From Microtetraspora niveoalba (GTDB lineage Bacteria; Actinomycetota; Actinomycetes; Streptosporangiales; Streptosporangiaceae), in NCBI RefSeq assembly GCF_001570405.1, contig NZ_BBYM01000002.1:217402-281401 (forward strand): a DNA stretch of 64,000 nt, read 5' to 3'. Below are positions 52,296-61,565 of the stretch, one piece after another. The notes under the pieces are model-generated. The model made no database searches. It worked only from the letters and a program-made list of their open reading frames with translations, and had not been told where the DNA came from. Within the stretch, counting starts at the first letter, position 1; each line of letters begins with the position of its first letter. Position numbers and translations under genes: made by a program.

Positions 52296-55200
52296 TCAGC
52301 CGGGAAGCGGCAGTGGACCGCCGTGGCCGGGCAGGCCCCGGTCGTCCGAGATCGTCTCCTCGACCGCCCCCTCGTCCGTGAAGCCCTGGCCGCGGGTCTG
52401 CTCGGCGAGGCGCTGGTAGTAGCCCGAGACCGCGGCGAGCGCCTCGCGTGCCGCGTTCAGCAGCGTGGCCCCCGCCTGCTCGACGACGTCGGCCTCGTGG
52501 ATCTCGAACGCCCGGATCCCTTCCAGCACGGCGGTTTTCAGGTCGCGCAGCAGTCGGACGTCGACGTGCGCGTAGACGCGGCACAACCCCGCGACCCGCC
52601 GGAAGTCGTCCCCGGCGAGCAGCAGCTCCTTTACGGCGGACACGGAATGCCGGACCAGCCCGACATCCGGCCGCGCGGACATGGCGGCGAGATCGGTGTC
52701 GAAGGACCGGATGTCCAGGTGCGGGTCGCAGAAGCCGACGGTGAGCTGCCACAGGGTGCGCAGGTCCTCGCGCACCAGCCCGTCCAGATAGCTGACCAGG
52801 AACCGCCGGTGCGCCTCGAGGACGTACTGCGCCTTGAAGGGCGTCAGCTCCCCGGGATCTTCGCCCGAGGTCGTGACCGACGCGGTGAATCCGTAGTCGG
52901 CGGCCAGCGCGTTCTCCATGCCGACCAGCAGGTACACGAACCGTACCCAGGTCCGGAACAGCTCTTCCAGCGGCAGCGCGCGCAGACCGCCCTCGGTGAG
53001 CACCACGCCCCACCGGGCGCCGAACCGCAGCCGGCGCAGATGGCCGATCTGGTACATCGCGAGCTCGGCGTCGATCTCGGCGTGCGCGTGGTGCAACACC
53101 TTCCGATACGCCGCGGTCGCGTCGAGCCCGACGTGATTGCGGATGATGTGCGGCCCGCCGATGTGCAGGTGCAGGAACTCTCCGACGTCGAACACCGCGC
53201 CGCCGATCGCCATCCAGTAGCCCGCGTCGGCGGTGTTGCGCCGCGCCAGATCCGACACCTCGAAGCGGGGCCCCTGCTGCGCGTGGCCCAGATAGGTGGT
53301 GAAGACGTCCTGGCCCAGACGTCCCTCGGCCACCAGTCGGCGGAGGAATTCACGGCCGTCGCCGGGAACGACGTCGGTCAACGCCTGGAGCACCGAGACG
53401 GCGAACCGTGCGCTGCCGCACACGTAGACGTACGCGCCGCGGCCGCCGTCGTCGGTGGACCGCAACAGCTCCCAGAGCGCTTCCGCCTCGGCGCGGACCA
53501 CGTCGTCCACCCGGCGCCGCTGTCCGGCTTGCACGACGTGGCGCCGGCCGTCGAACGCGATCGCGGCGTCGGCGCGGGAGAACGCGACGGAGAGTCTCAG
53601 CCGGCCCGCGGCCGCCGCCGCGTCCAGGTCCGTGTGCTCGGCGAACTCCTCCGGCGTCCGGATCCCCAGGTAGAGGCGGTTCTCGCCCGGCCCGGTACGC
53701 GCGGCGACGAACCCCAGGAACGGGGCGATCCCGGAACCGGCCGCGAACATGACGACGGGCCGGGCGGGATCGGCCGGCAGCCGGAACCGGGGCGTGGGGA
53801 CGATCTGCAGCGACAACCGTCGCCGCCCCTCGACGCTCGCGCGGCGCAGGAAATGCGACGCCGTGCCGTGCCGTTCCCGCGGGTACGACCACGGCGTCCC
53901 GGCGGAGGTGTAGCCGAGGCCGGCGACCACCAGCTTCAGCGTGGTGGCCGGTTCGCCGGGCGGCGGCGCCGAGGCGATCGAGTACAGCCGGAACGGCTCG
54001 GGCGGGATCACCGCGCAGAACGCGTCGTCCTCGCGGGGATCGGCCTTCCACAGCCGGGTGACGTCATATCCGCCCGCGTACAGCAGGTTCAGGACGTCCC
54101 ACAGCTCCCACTGGTCCTCCATGCGGGCGTCCACCACTCGCTGCCAGGAGCCCACGGCTGTCAGTCTCACCAGCCGTTTCGCCACCTCCCGCCCGATCGG
54201 CCGGAGCCGGGCGAAGCGCAGCAACGTCCGCAGCGGCAGCACGTCGACCTCGTCGTAGCCCGCCCGGCAGGCCACCGCCGCCCGCCACTCCGGGGTGAGC
54301 CGCACCAGCTCGTCGCCGGTCGCCTGCAGGGCGGCGACCGTGCGGCGCACCAGCTCGTCGTCGTTCTCGGCCAGCACGCCGACCCGGTCGCCGGGCAAGT
54401 GGTGCACGCCCTGGCCGGTGACGTCGAGCTCCAGATGACAGGTCCAGGCGCCGGACTCTCCGCTGACGACACGGCCCCGGCGGGCGGTCCCGAACACCAC
54501 CGGCGGACCCACCGGCGGGCGGCGCTCGTCGCGGGCGATGGCGAGCTGGTCGTCCACCTTGTCCCAGGTCCGGTCCTTGAACAGTCCGGTGAACCGGGCG
54601 CCGGTCGTCACCTGACGGCCGACCTTGAACGCCACCTCCAGAAAGCCGTACGTCTTGACGCGGTGCAGGCCCATCCAGCCGCGGTCGCCCACATAGGCGT
54701 CGAGCACGGCGTTGTAGATGCCGCGCAAGGTCTTGTTGCGGGTGTCCTCGACGTACTGGCGCACCGACACCTCGCGCAACGCGGCCACCAGCTCCTGCCA
54801 GTGCCGCGGGAAGAATCCGGAGAGGTAGGTGCTCTGCCGGCCGACCACCGAGCCGTAGTCCCGGCGCTCGAGAAACGCGTCCAGCGCGTGGATCTGCGGT
54901 TGCGCGGTGCCGCTCGGGCTGGGCGCGCCGTCGAAGATCGGAACGCCCGCGGTGCCGACCGTCTTGGCCCACAACACCTGGTCGAGCGGATGCCGGGCGC
55001 GGGGGTTGGGGTCGATCTGCGGATAGACGGCCTGGGTGACGTGCCGCAGCCGGTCGAGGATCACCAGGAGCGCGCTCTCCAGGGCGGCCGGGTCGTCCGC
55101 GACGACGGCTTCCTGGGCATCCAGCATGGCGCCCAGCACGGGTGTGAGCGCCATCGCGAATTCGGTGGTGACCAGGTAGAACACCCGCTCCGCCGAGTTG

Positions 55201-56000
55201 TTCCAGGTCGGCACGAGCAGGTCCATGTTGTCCAGCGCCCGCGGCCCGGCGGGGTCGCGCAGCCGCCAGTTGTAGAAGAACAGGTCGATGTAGGAGACGG
55301 CCGGAATCTCCTTGCCCAGCCGGCGCGAGACCGTGGTCCACGGCCGCAGCAGCGACTCGGGCAGGGCGGCCGGCGGATCGATCGCCATGTACTGGTAGGC
55401 GTGGGCGAAAACGCCGAGCAGGGTCGAGGCGCGCAGCAGGTACCGGTCGGGCAACGCGGCGGGCCGGGCGTCGAGCACCGGCATCGCGTCGAACGCCCGG
55501 CGCAGCGACAGCCGGCGGAACAGCTCGGGGAGCCGGTCGGTCATCTCGTCCCAGGCTCGGTGCGACTCCGGGAAGGCCTGCAGCGGCGGCTCGACCGGCA
55601 GGAATCCGTGCGCGAGCGACAGGAAACCGTCGATCTCGTGGCCGACCCGCAGGTTGTGCGCCTCGGCGGCCTCCACCACGCGGCGTGCGGCGACACGCGG
55701 CGGCCCGACCGGCCGCAGCACGGTCATCTGGTCCGGATCGACGAGCGCCGTCGCCTCCGGATCGAGGAACGTCCACGTCAGCTCGAATCGGCCGATGCGC
55801 ATCCGGTCCCCGGGGACGAGCACCTGGCGCGTCACCCGCGTGTCGTTCACGTAGGTTCCGTTGGAGCTGCCGAGGTCGGTGAGCACCAGGCGGTCGCCGG
55901 CGATCTCCAGCCGCGCGTGGCGCCGGGATACGGTGCCGTCGTCCAGCACCACCGCGGCCGCACCGCTGTCCCGGCCGAGAGTGGCCGGCAGCGCGCACAC
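52296..56000 (-). CDS. FHA - indoleamine 2,3-dioxygenase-like - CPR-like reductase - cytochrome b5 fusion protein
   Basis: Counted from GTG 56000 this is 1,234 residues. FHA domain at 1-78 (SRRHARLEI, LGSSNGTYVN). IDO-like heme domain at about 115-465: SRRLGKEIPAVSYID, NMDLLVPTW, VGRQSTYLSGFFPRHW, and the probable proximal heme His446 in MGLHRVKTYGF. FAD/NAD(P)H domain of the P450-reductase type at about 505-875 (RLYSIAS at 671-677, FAAGSGIAPFLGF, YVYVCGS). Cytochrome b5 domain at about 912-990 (GYWMAIGGAVFDV, HLHIGG with H946, second His near 970-973). Residues 995-1205 are helical and unrecognised. The likely flow is NAD(P)H, FAD, b5, dioxygenase heme, acting on tryptophan or a similar indole. 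The true start is uncertain: the first FHA strand lies upstream of GTG 56000 and an ATT at 56057 could initiate. Confidence 0.87.
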   Translation of the reverse strand: MCALPATLGRDSGAAAVVLDDGTVSRRHARLEIAGDRLVLTDLGSSNGTYVNDTRVTRQVLVPGDRMRIGRFELTWTFLDPEATALVDPDQMTVLRPVGPPRVAARRVVEAAEAHNLRVGHEIDGFLSLAHGFLPVEPPLQAFPESHRAWDEMTDRLPELFRRLSLRRAFDAMPVLDARPAALPDRYLLRASTLLGVFAHAYQYMAIDPPAALPESLLRPWTTVSRRLGKEIPAVSYIDLFFYNWRLRDPAGPRALDNMDLLVPTWNNSAERVFYLVTTEFAMALTPVLGAMLDAQEAVVADDPAALESALLVILDRLRHVTQAVYPQIDPNPRARHPLDQVLWAKTVGTAGVPIFDGAPSPSGTAQPQIHALDAFLERRDYGSVVGRQSTYLSGFFPRHWQELVAALREVSVRQYVEDTRNKTLRGIYNAVLDAYVGDRGWMGLHRVKTYGFLEVAFKVGRQVTTGARFTGLFKDRTWDKVDDQLAIARDERRPPVGPPVVFGTARRGRVVSGESGAWTCHLELDVTGQGVHHLPGDRVGVLAENDDELVRRTVAALQATGDELVRLTPEWRAAVACRAGYDEVDVLPLRTLLRFARLRPIGREVAKRLVRLTAVGSWQRVVDARMEDQWELWDVLNLLYAGGYDVTRLWKADPREDDAFCAVIPPEPFRLYSIASAPPPGEPATTLKLVVAGLGYTSAGTPWSYPRERHGTASHFLRRASVEGRRRLSLQIVPTPRFRLPADPARPVVMFAAGSGIAPFLGFVAARTGPGENRLYLGIRTPEEFAEHTDLDAAAAAGRLRLSVAFSRADAAIAFDGRRHVVQAGQRRRVDDVVRAEAEALWELLRSTDDGGRGAYVYVCGSARFAVSVLQALTDVVPGDGREFLRRLVAEGRLGQDVFTTYLGHAQQGPRFEVSDLARRNTADAGYWMAIGGAVFDVGEFLHLHIGGPHIIRNHVGLDATAAYRKVLHHAHAEIDAELAMYQIGHLRRLRFGARWGVVLTEGGLRALPLEELFRTWVRFVYLLVGMENALAADYGFTASVTTSGEDPGELTPFKAQYVLEAHRRFLVSYLDGLVREDLRTLWQLTVGFCDPHLDIRSFDTDLAAMSARPDVGLVRHSVSAVKELLLAGDDFRRVAGLCRVYAHVDVRLLRDLKTAVLEGIRAFEIHEADVVEQAGATLLNAAREALAAVSGYYQRLAEQTRGQGFTDEGAVEETISDDRGLPGHGGPLPLPG

Positions 56001-56049
56001 CCGCTCGCTGGTCTCGCGGGTGTGCCGATCGGTGAGGATCAGCCGGAGC

Positions 56050-56493
56050 TCAGGAATGGTAGATCACCGCCCGGCACAGATCAGCGCGGGACAGCGTGCC
56101 CACGAGGGTCCCGTCGTCGACCACGGGAAGCCTTCGGATCCCGCGGTCGATCATCACGATCGCCGCCCGGGCGAGCTCGTCGGCCGATCGGACCGTCACC
56201 GCGTCGCGCACGACGAGGGGATCGATGACGCGGTCGGCGAAGGCGCGGCCCCGCTCCAGGAAGATCCGGAACGCGTCGGCGAGCGTGCCGCCGGCGGCGG
56301 TCACGTCGTCGAACCCGGGCAGCATGGCCCGCACCAGGTCCTCCTCGGACAGTGACCCGACGAACCGGCCGTCGTGGTCCAGGACCATCAGTTGGCCGAC
56401 CTCCGACACGCTGACCAGCTCGGCCGCCCGCCGGATGGTCGCGCCGAGCCGTATGTGGGCCGGGAACGCCGTCATGACGTCGCTGACGAGCAC
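56050..56493 (-). CDS. CBS-domain pair protein
   Basis: A 147-residue protein of two CBS domains: SDVMTAFPAHIRLGATIRRAAELV with LMVLDHDGRFVGSLSEEDLV, then VRDAVTVRSADELARAAIVMIDRG with LPVVDDGTLVGTLSRADLC. GTG 56493 is chosen because GGGAGG lies a few bases upstream; the frame could extend to GTG 56529. CBS pairs bind adenosine nucleotides and report energy state. The stop at 56050 overlaps the possible ATT start of the FHA-dioxygenase gene by a few bases, so the two are in one transcript and the CBS protein may regulate the large enzyme. Confidence 0.87.
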   Translation of the reverse strand: MLVSDVMTAFPAHIRLGATIRRAAELVSVSEVGQLMVLDHDGRFVGSLSEEDLVRAMLPGFDDVTAAGGTLADAFRIFLERGRAFADRVIDPLVVRDAVTVRSADELARAAIVMIDRGIRRLPVVDDGTLVGTLSRADLCRAVIYHS

Positions 56494-56926
56494 GCCACCT
56501 CCCAGGTCCGCCCCGCGGTCGTTCCGCACAATCGGTTACCTGGCCACTCATCCGAGAGAATCATCCGCGAGTATAAATTCATCCCAAATGCGGTGTACAC
56601 CCCCGGACGTGGGTCGGCACGGCGTGTTCTGGACCGATCCCGAGCGCCGGGAGAAGGTATCGCCGAGTTGTACGCCAGACCGCTGGACCGTCGGGGCGGG
56701 GCGACGGTCGGCGGGACCGGGCGCCGGCTGGATCCGCTTGTCGTGGCGACCTCGTAGCGCCCAGGTTCCGCGGAGACGAGCGATGTGCGGCGGAAGTGTC
56801 AGTGGTGATCAGTATGGTGCCGGCCATGGCTGATGCGGTGCCGACGTGCTCATACGTTCGCTCTTCCCCGCCCGACCCGCGGTCGGGCCATCCGGGTCCG
56901 TCCACCTCGTACGGCACGGTGCCGAT
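56494..56926. other. Intergenic region with AT-rich promoter area
   Basis: This 433-bp space separates the divergent CBS gene and the large plus-strand gene. The stretch 56565-56590 (GAGTATAAATTCATCCCAAA) is markedly AT-rich for this genome and is a likely promoter area, for either strand. I see no gene here with a normal codon pattern. Confidence 0.5.
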
Positions 56927-59593
56927 GTGAACCCGTGGCAGGAGGTCGTCGAGTGCATCGAAGGGCGCCACGACGACGACCTGATGGACGTCCTCGTTTC
57001 CCTGAGCGAGCTGGGGCGGCAGGTGGTGGCCGCGCGGCTTCCCCGTTATCTGGCCGAGCGCCTCGCCGAGGGATGGGAGGCACGATGGAACGTTGAGGAC
57101 CAGGCCTCGGGATTCCGCCTCGCGGGCGCGGCCTGCTTCACGCGCTCCGCGCAGGTGGCGACCTGGCTCAGTCGGCGCGAGCTGCGCGAGGTGCGCGACT
57201 CGCGTCTGGACGCCGAGCGCATCCGGACGCTGGTGAGGGACCGGCCGCAGGAGTGGCGTGCGGATCTCGCGGTGCGGCTGGTACGGCGGTTGCGGCGCCC
57301 GGCGGACAGGTGGCGTCGTCCCGGCGGTCCGCCGGGGTGGGAGCTGGCCGCCGGGCTGCTGGTGGAGACCGGCAGCGAGCCACCGGAGGCGGACGTGTTC
57401 GTCGAGGGCTGGGTCCGCCAGGCGAGCGCGACGCGCCGTATGAACGGCGGGCGCGCCGCTATCGGGGACGATCCGCTGCTCGACGTGATGGTCCCGCGGC
57501 TGTTCCGTGCGGAGGGGGTCGCCGCCGCGCTGGTCGCGGACCTCCGATGGGCTCCGGAGACGTCGCTGGTCTCGGCGCTCGCCGCCCTCGGCGGCTCCGG
57601 TCGGCTGAAGCGCCAGGAGCTGATCGACGGTTGCGCCGCGCGTTTCCTCGCGGGGGGCGACGCGGCGGAGCTCCGGCCGTTCGTGACGTTGTGGACGGAG
57701 CTGCGGCCGTCGTCGGCGGAGATCCCGCTGCTCGACTTCGTCCGGCTGCTGCCGTCGGCCGCGTCGCCGTTCGTACAGATGGCGCTCGACGCGCTGGGCC
57801 GGGCCGACGACGAGGGCCTGCTCGACGACGAGCTGTTCGCTGAGGCGGTCCATGCCCTCGCCTTCCGGCCGGAGAAGAAGTTCGTCACCGCCGCCCTGCG
57901 GTGGATCGCGCGGTCGGCGACCGGCGACAGCGCTGCCGGGCGGGCCGGCGGCGCGCTGGCTGCGCTGGCGATGATCTTCGGTCACGAGGTTGCCACCCTC
58001 CAGGGCCGGGCGGTGAAGCTCGCGGTCGCGCTCGCCGCGCAGGCGGACCCGTCGGCGTCGGAGGAGGTCCGAACGGCGGCGGGTGGGCTCGCACCGGAAC
58101 TCCGGGAGCGGATCGCCGCCGCCTTCGGCGAGGTGCCGGCCGAGGAGCCGCAAGATCCGCCCACAGCCGCGGCCCTGATCGTGGCGCCGCTGCCCGGACC
58201 CCTGCCGCCCATCACCTCGCCGAAGGAACTGGCGGTCGAATTGGCCCGTCCCCTCTGGCCAGAGGAGCCCGCCGTGTTCGAGCGCATCCTGGCGGCGCTG
58301 GTCGAACTCACCCACCGTGACCGCACGGCTGTGGCCGCGGCGCTCACCCCCTGGCGGCGGCGTACCTGGCCCGACCCGTTCGACGCCCGTATCTACGTGT
58401 ACGGCATCAGCGGCTACGACCGGGACATCCGCTCCCTGCTGTCCCGCGCCGCGTTGGCGGTGGTGTCTCCGGAGGAGAGCAAGGAGCTCACCAGCCTGCT
58501 GGCCGACCACCAGCGTGAATACCCGCCGTACGACCGGAGCCTCCAGGTGCTCGTCCAGCGCCGGCTGCGCGAGGTGCTCTTCATGCTGGAAGCCGGACAC
58601 TCGATGCCGCTGCTGCTCGCGACGCCGACCACCACGACCGGGCATGTCGCCCCAGACATCTTGATCGACCGGATGGAACGGCTCGAGGGCGCCGAACCTC
58701 TGCCCGCCGACTTCCACCAGGCGCTGCTCCGGCTGCCCAGGACGATCGACCCGGCGACGGCCGTACGGGCGGAACGACTGACCTCGCAGGCGGGACGGCG
58801 GCTGGCAGCACTGCTACGCGATGGCGGGCTCCCCGACCCCACGGTGACAAGCGGTGTCGAGAGCCGCCGGTACAGAAGCGCCATGTACGGCGGCGAGATG
58901 GTCATCCAGAGGATGCGTCCACGGGTGACGCCGCCCCCAGGCGTCCCCGAGGAGATCCGGAAGGTGTGGACCGTGGAGACCGACGAGGTGTCGGGGGCCC
59001 ATTCGTATGAGACGGTGTGGTGGCCGACGATGATGCCGTCCCATCGCGACGTCGTAGCCGCGCACCTCCTGGAATCCGCTCCGTGGCTGCCCCACGGCGA
59101 CGACGGCCAGATGGAGGCACTCCGGAGGCTCGTCCACGGGGACGGCCCGGTCGGCGTGGCGGTGGCCGGGGCGATCGTCTGCGTCATGGCCCACGCGCGG
59201 CCGGCACGGCGGGCGGCGGCGACCGACGCCCTCGTCACGCTGGCTGCGCGGGACGAAGTTCCCGCGGCGGAGATCGGGCGCTTGCTGGTGGAAATGGCCG
59301 TTGCGGGCAGGCTGAAGCTCAACCGGGCGGTGACCGTCCTGGACGACGCCGTGCACGCGGGCGCGCACGCCTCAGTGTGGTCGATCCTCGCGGAGGCGCT
59401 CCCCGCGCTGCTGCCCCCCGCGGGGGAAAGGCCCAGGGCCGGGCTCGGGGACCTCCTCGCGGTCGGCGCCCGAGCGGCCGCCCTGACCGGAGCACGCGCC
59501 GACATCCCGGAACTCACCGAGGTCGCGACACGGCACGGGCGTAGCCGGCTGGTCGAGGAGGCTCGCCGCCTCCACCGACGGTTGTCCGGGTGA
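56927..59593 (+). CDS. Large cytoplasmic protein of unknown function, helical-repeat type (possibly DUF6493 family)
   Basis: An 888-residue protein from GTG 56927 (NPWQEVVECIEGRHDDDLMDV). It is Leu/Ala-rich and seems built of helical pairs, like HEAT-type scaffolds, with no visible catalytic motif, signal peptide or membrane helix. The N-terminal opening (short acidic segment, then ARLPRYLAERL) and the C-terminal block resemble actinobacterial proteins called DUF6493; I give this name with moderate doubt. The start is uncertain: ATG 56846 gives 915 residues with a poorly conserved-looking N-terminus. No neighbour explains its role. Confidence 0.75.
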   Translation: MNPWQEVVECIEGRHDDDLMDVLVSLSELGRQVVAARLPRYLAERLAEGWEARWNVEDQASGFRLAGAACFTRSAQVATWLSRRELREVRDSRLDAERIRTLVRDRPQEWRADLAVRLVRRLRRPADRWRRPGGPPGWELAAGLLVETGSEPPEADVFVEGWVRQASATRRMNGGRAAIGDDPLLDVMVPRLFRAEGVAAALVADLRWAPETSLVSALAALGGSGRLKRQELIDGCAARFLAGGDAAELRPFVTLWTELRPSSAEIPLLDFVRLLPSAASPFVQMALDALGRADDEGLLDDELFAEAVHALAFRPEKKFVTAALRWIARSATGDSAAGRAGGALAALAMIFGHEVATLQGRAVKLAVALAAQADPSASEEVRTAAGGLAPELRERIAAAFGEVPAEEPQDPPTAAALIVAPLPGPLPPITSPKELAVELARPLWPEEPAVFERILAALVELTHRDRTAVAAALTPWRRRTWPDPFDARIYVYGISGYDRDIRSLLSRAALAVVSPEESKELTSLLADHQREYPPYDRSLQVLVQRRLREVLFMLEAGHSMPLLLATPTTTTGHVAPDILIDRMERLEGAEPLPADFHQALLRLPRTIDPATAVRAERLTSQAGRRLAALLRDGGLPDPTVTSGVESRRYRSAMYGGEMVIQRMRPRVTPPPGVPEEIRKVWTVETDEVSGAHSYETVWWPTMMPSHRDVVAAHLLESAPWLPHGDDGQMEALRRLVHGDGPVGVAVAGAIVCVMAHARPARRAAATDALVTLAARDEVPAAEIGRLLVEMAVAGRLKLNRAVTVLDDAVHAGAHASVWSILAEALPALLPPAGERPRAGLGDLLAVGARAAALTGARADIPELTEVATRHGRSRLVEEARRLHRRLSG

Positions 59594-59595
59594 CA

Positions 59596-59632
59596 GGCTG
59601 CCCGGCCGACCAGGTCGTACGGCCGGGCCGCC
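59596..59632. terminator. GC-rich hairpin after the large gene
   Basis: GGCTGCCCGGCC (59596-59607) pairs with GGCCGGGCCGCC (59621-59632), 11 of 12 positions, across a 13-nt loop. It lies 3 bp after the stop codon of the plus-strand gene, where the convergent membrane-protein gene also ends about 150 bp further. Confidence 0.5.
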
Positions 59633-59783
59633 AACGGCGAGGCGACGACATCCGGAGGAGGAAGGCGTAGCCGCGCGCCTCCTTCCAGATCTTCGAGACG
59701 GTCGAGCCTGAGGAGGCTTCGCCGGACTCGGTGCGCATCTCCGGTCGCCCGCAGACAGAGGAGAGTGTGCGCCGCGCCACCGC

Positions 59784-61565
59784 TCATGGCTTCAGCTCGA
59801 GCCTCTTCCTCGACGCACCCGGGAACACGACGACCAGGTGCTGCTCCTCTCCATCGTCGACCCGCACGTAGACACGGAGCCGGTAGCGGCCCTTCCCCGC
59901 GATCGCCAGGTTCGGCATCGGGGCACCCGCGCCCACCTCTCCGCCCTCGCCCATCTCCGGCACGGCGAGCCGGCCGCTGCGGCTGACGATCGACACCTCG
60001 TTGACCTGATCCCACCCGGCCGTCCGCGGTGGCGGCGGGGTGCGGAAGGCCTTAACGGTAAGGCACAGGTCAGTGACGTCTTCGACATGCCCGATGAGCA
60101 CCGCGCTGTCGGCCACCCCGATGCGGCTGCTGTCGTCGTAGACCTTGTCCATCGCCTGCTCCGCCACCTCGGCGGCCGCTTCGTCTTCGGGATCGTGGAC
60201 CAGATAGCCGGGATCGCCGTCGACGAACAGGAAGTACTTGGCCGTGGCCTGGACGACACCCTTCGTCCGGGGCCACGGGTCGCGGCACTTCGCGTTCCCC
60301 TCGGCGATGTAGGCCGCGTACGCCGCCTCCCTCTCCGCGGTCGACCGCAGCAGATCGGGATAAGTTGCGCCGACGATCTCCGGGCAGACGTAGACGAGTT
60401 CCCATGGGTCCGCGCCCCAGGCGGGCCGCGCGCTCCCCGCCCGCGCCAGAATCGCCTCCTGCTCGTCACGGTCCTTCGTTCGGCACAGCGCCCGCCCATA
60501 CGCGAGGATCTCCTGGTCCGACAGGCTGTCCGGGAACATGGGCGGGACTCCGCCCTCTGTGCTCCGCGCCCGGCACAGGAATGTGCCGTCGCGTTCCGCA
60601 GGTTTCAGGTCGCCGAAGCTGGGCTGGTCATAGCAGTCCATCGACCAGCCGGTGTAGGTGAGGTGCGGGGCCTGCTCCGGGTGGATCAGCGCGATGATCG
60701 GCAGTACGGCCACGGCCGCCACCGCGACGCGGATCACGCGCCGCCGCGCGGGCGGAAGGTCCGCCGGTTGGCCCTCGCCCTCAGCGGGCATTTCACGGGC
60801 GGTCGCCGCGATCCACACGGTGCTGATGAGCCCCACCGCGTCCATCATGACCAGCATCGCCAGATTGCCGCTGGGGCTCCTTACGAAGAGAACGTTGAGC
60901 GGGACCACCAGCGCGTAGACGCCCACCGACAACCACCCGGCTGCCTGCGTGCCGCGGCTCCACCGGCCGTCGCGCCGCTGCCCGACGACCGTGATGATGG
61001 TCGCCGCCACTCCGCCCACCATCAAGCCCAGATCGACGATGCCGCCGGATCCAAGCTCTGGGAGGTCGAGTTCGTCGAGCAGTTCGTTGGCCATCCCGAC
61101 CAGCTCGACCGCGAACATCGCTCCGGCCGCCGCGCGCAGCATGCGGGACCGCCAGCGGATAACGAGCAGGTAGAGGACGTCGATCGCGGTCCACAACGCG
61201 AGCTGGGATGCCGCATCGACCGCGTCGGGGAGCAGCGCGATCGGATACCAGAGCACGAGGGTGTACGCCACCGCCAGATACAGCAGTCGGCGCAACGCCT
61301 TCGCACGGCGGTCCAGCGGTCCGGGTGCGGGGGCACGCAGGATCAGCCACAGGAGCGCGGCCTTCACCAGGGCGGCCACGAGCAGCGCCACGGCCGTCGG
61401 GGTGTCGAACCCGCCGCGCGCGTAGAACTCCGCATAGGCCGGCGGCGACCATTCGACGGCCACCCAGAGCCAGGCGTCGCCGAGCATCAGGCCCGCGACC
61501 GCGGCCACAAGAACCAGACCGACTAATCCAACCCTGATAATCCGCCAGAAACTACCCGAAAGCAC
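59784..61565 (-). CDS. Multi-pass membrane protein with a large C-terminal soluble domain, unknown function
   Basis: A 593-residue protein. The N-terminal 300 residues hold about seven or eight transmembrane helices (LVGLVLVAAVAGLMLG, ALLVAALVKAALLWLIL, LLYLAVAYTLVLWYPIALL and others to VIRVAVAAVAVLPIIALIHPE). The remaining 290 residues are soluble and probably outside the cell. They carry several Cys (MDCYDQPSF, TFLCRARS, GRALCRTK, YVCPEI, AKCRDP, DLCLTVKAF) that could form disulfides, and they end in a beta-rich piece (RYRLRVYVRVDDGEEQHLVVVFPG). I do not recognise a family. The gene converges on the large unknown gene. Confidence 0.8.
   Translation of the reverse strand: MLSGSFWRIIRVGLVGLVLVAAVAGLMLGDAWLWVAVEWSPPAYAEFYARGGFDTPTAVALLVAALVKAALLWLILRAPAPGPLDRRAKALRRLLYLAVAYTLVLWYPIALLPDAVDAASQLALWTAIDVLYLLVIRWRSRMLRAAAGAMFAVELVGMANELLDELDLPELGSGGIVDLGLMVGGVAATIITVVGQRRDGRWSRGTQAAGWLSVGVYALVVPLNVLFVRSPSGNLAMLVMMDAVGLISTVWIAATAREMPAEGEGQPADLPPARRRVIRVAVAAVAVLPIIALIHPEQAPHLTYTGWSMDCYDQPSFGDLKPAERDGTFLCRARSTEGGVPPMFPDSLSDQEILAYGRALCRTKDRDEQEAILARAGSARPAWGADPWELVYVCPEIVGATYPDLLRSTAEREAAYAAYIAEGNAKCRDPWPRTKGVVQATAKYFLFVDGDPGYLVHDPEDEAAAEVAEQAMDKVYDDSSRIGVADSAVLIGHVEDVTDLCLTVKAFRTPPPPRTAGWDQVNEVSIVSRSGRLAVPEMGEGGEVGAGAPMPNLAIAGKGRYRLRVYVRVDDGEEQHLVVVFPGASRKRLELKP

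Noticed and set aside
52140-56228. Plus-strand open frame of 1,362 codons opposite the dioxygenase fusion
   Set aside because: High-GC antisense shadow: it is rich in Arg, Gly, Pro and Ala, has no domain pattern and is fully opposed by a gene with five recognised domain regions.
59514-59780. Small minus-strand frame between the two large convergent genes
   Set aside because: It overlaps the end of the large plus gene, lacks a ribosome site and has no recognisable features.
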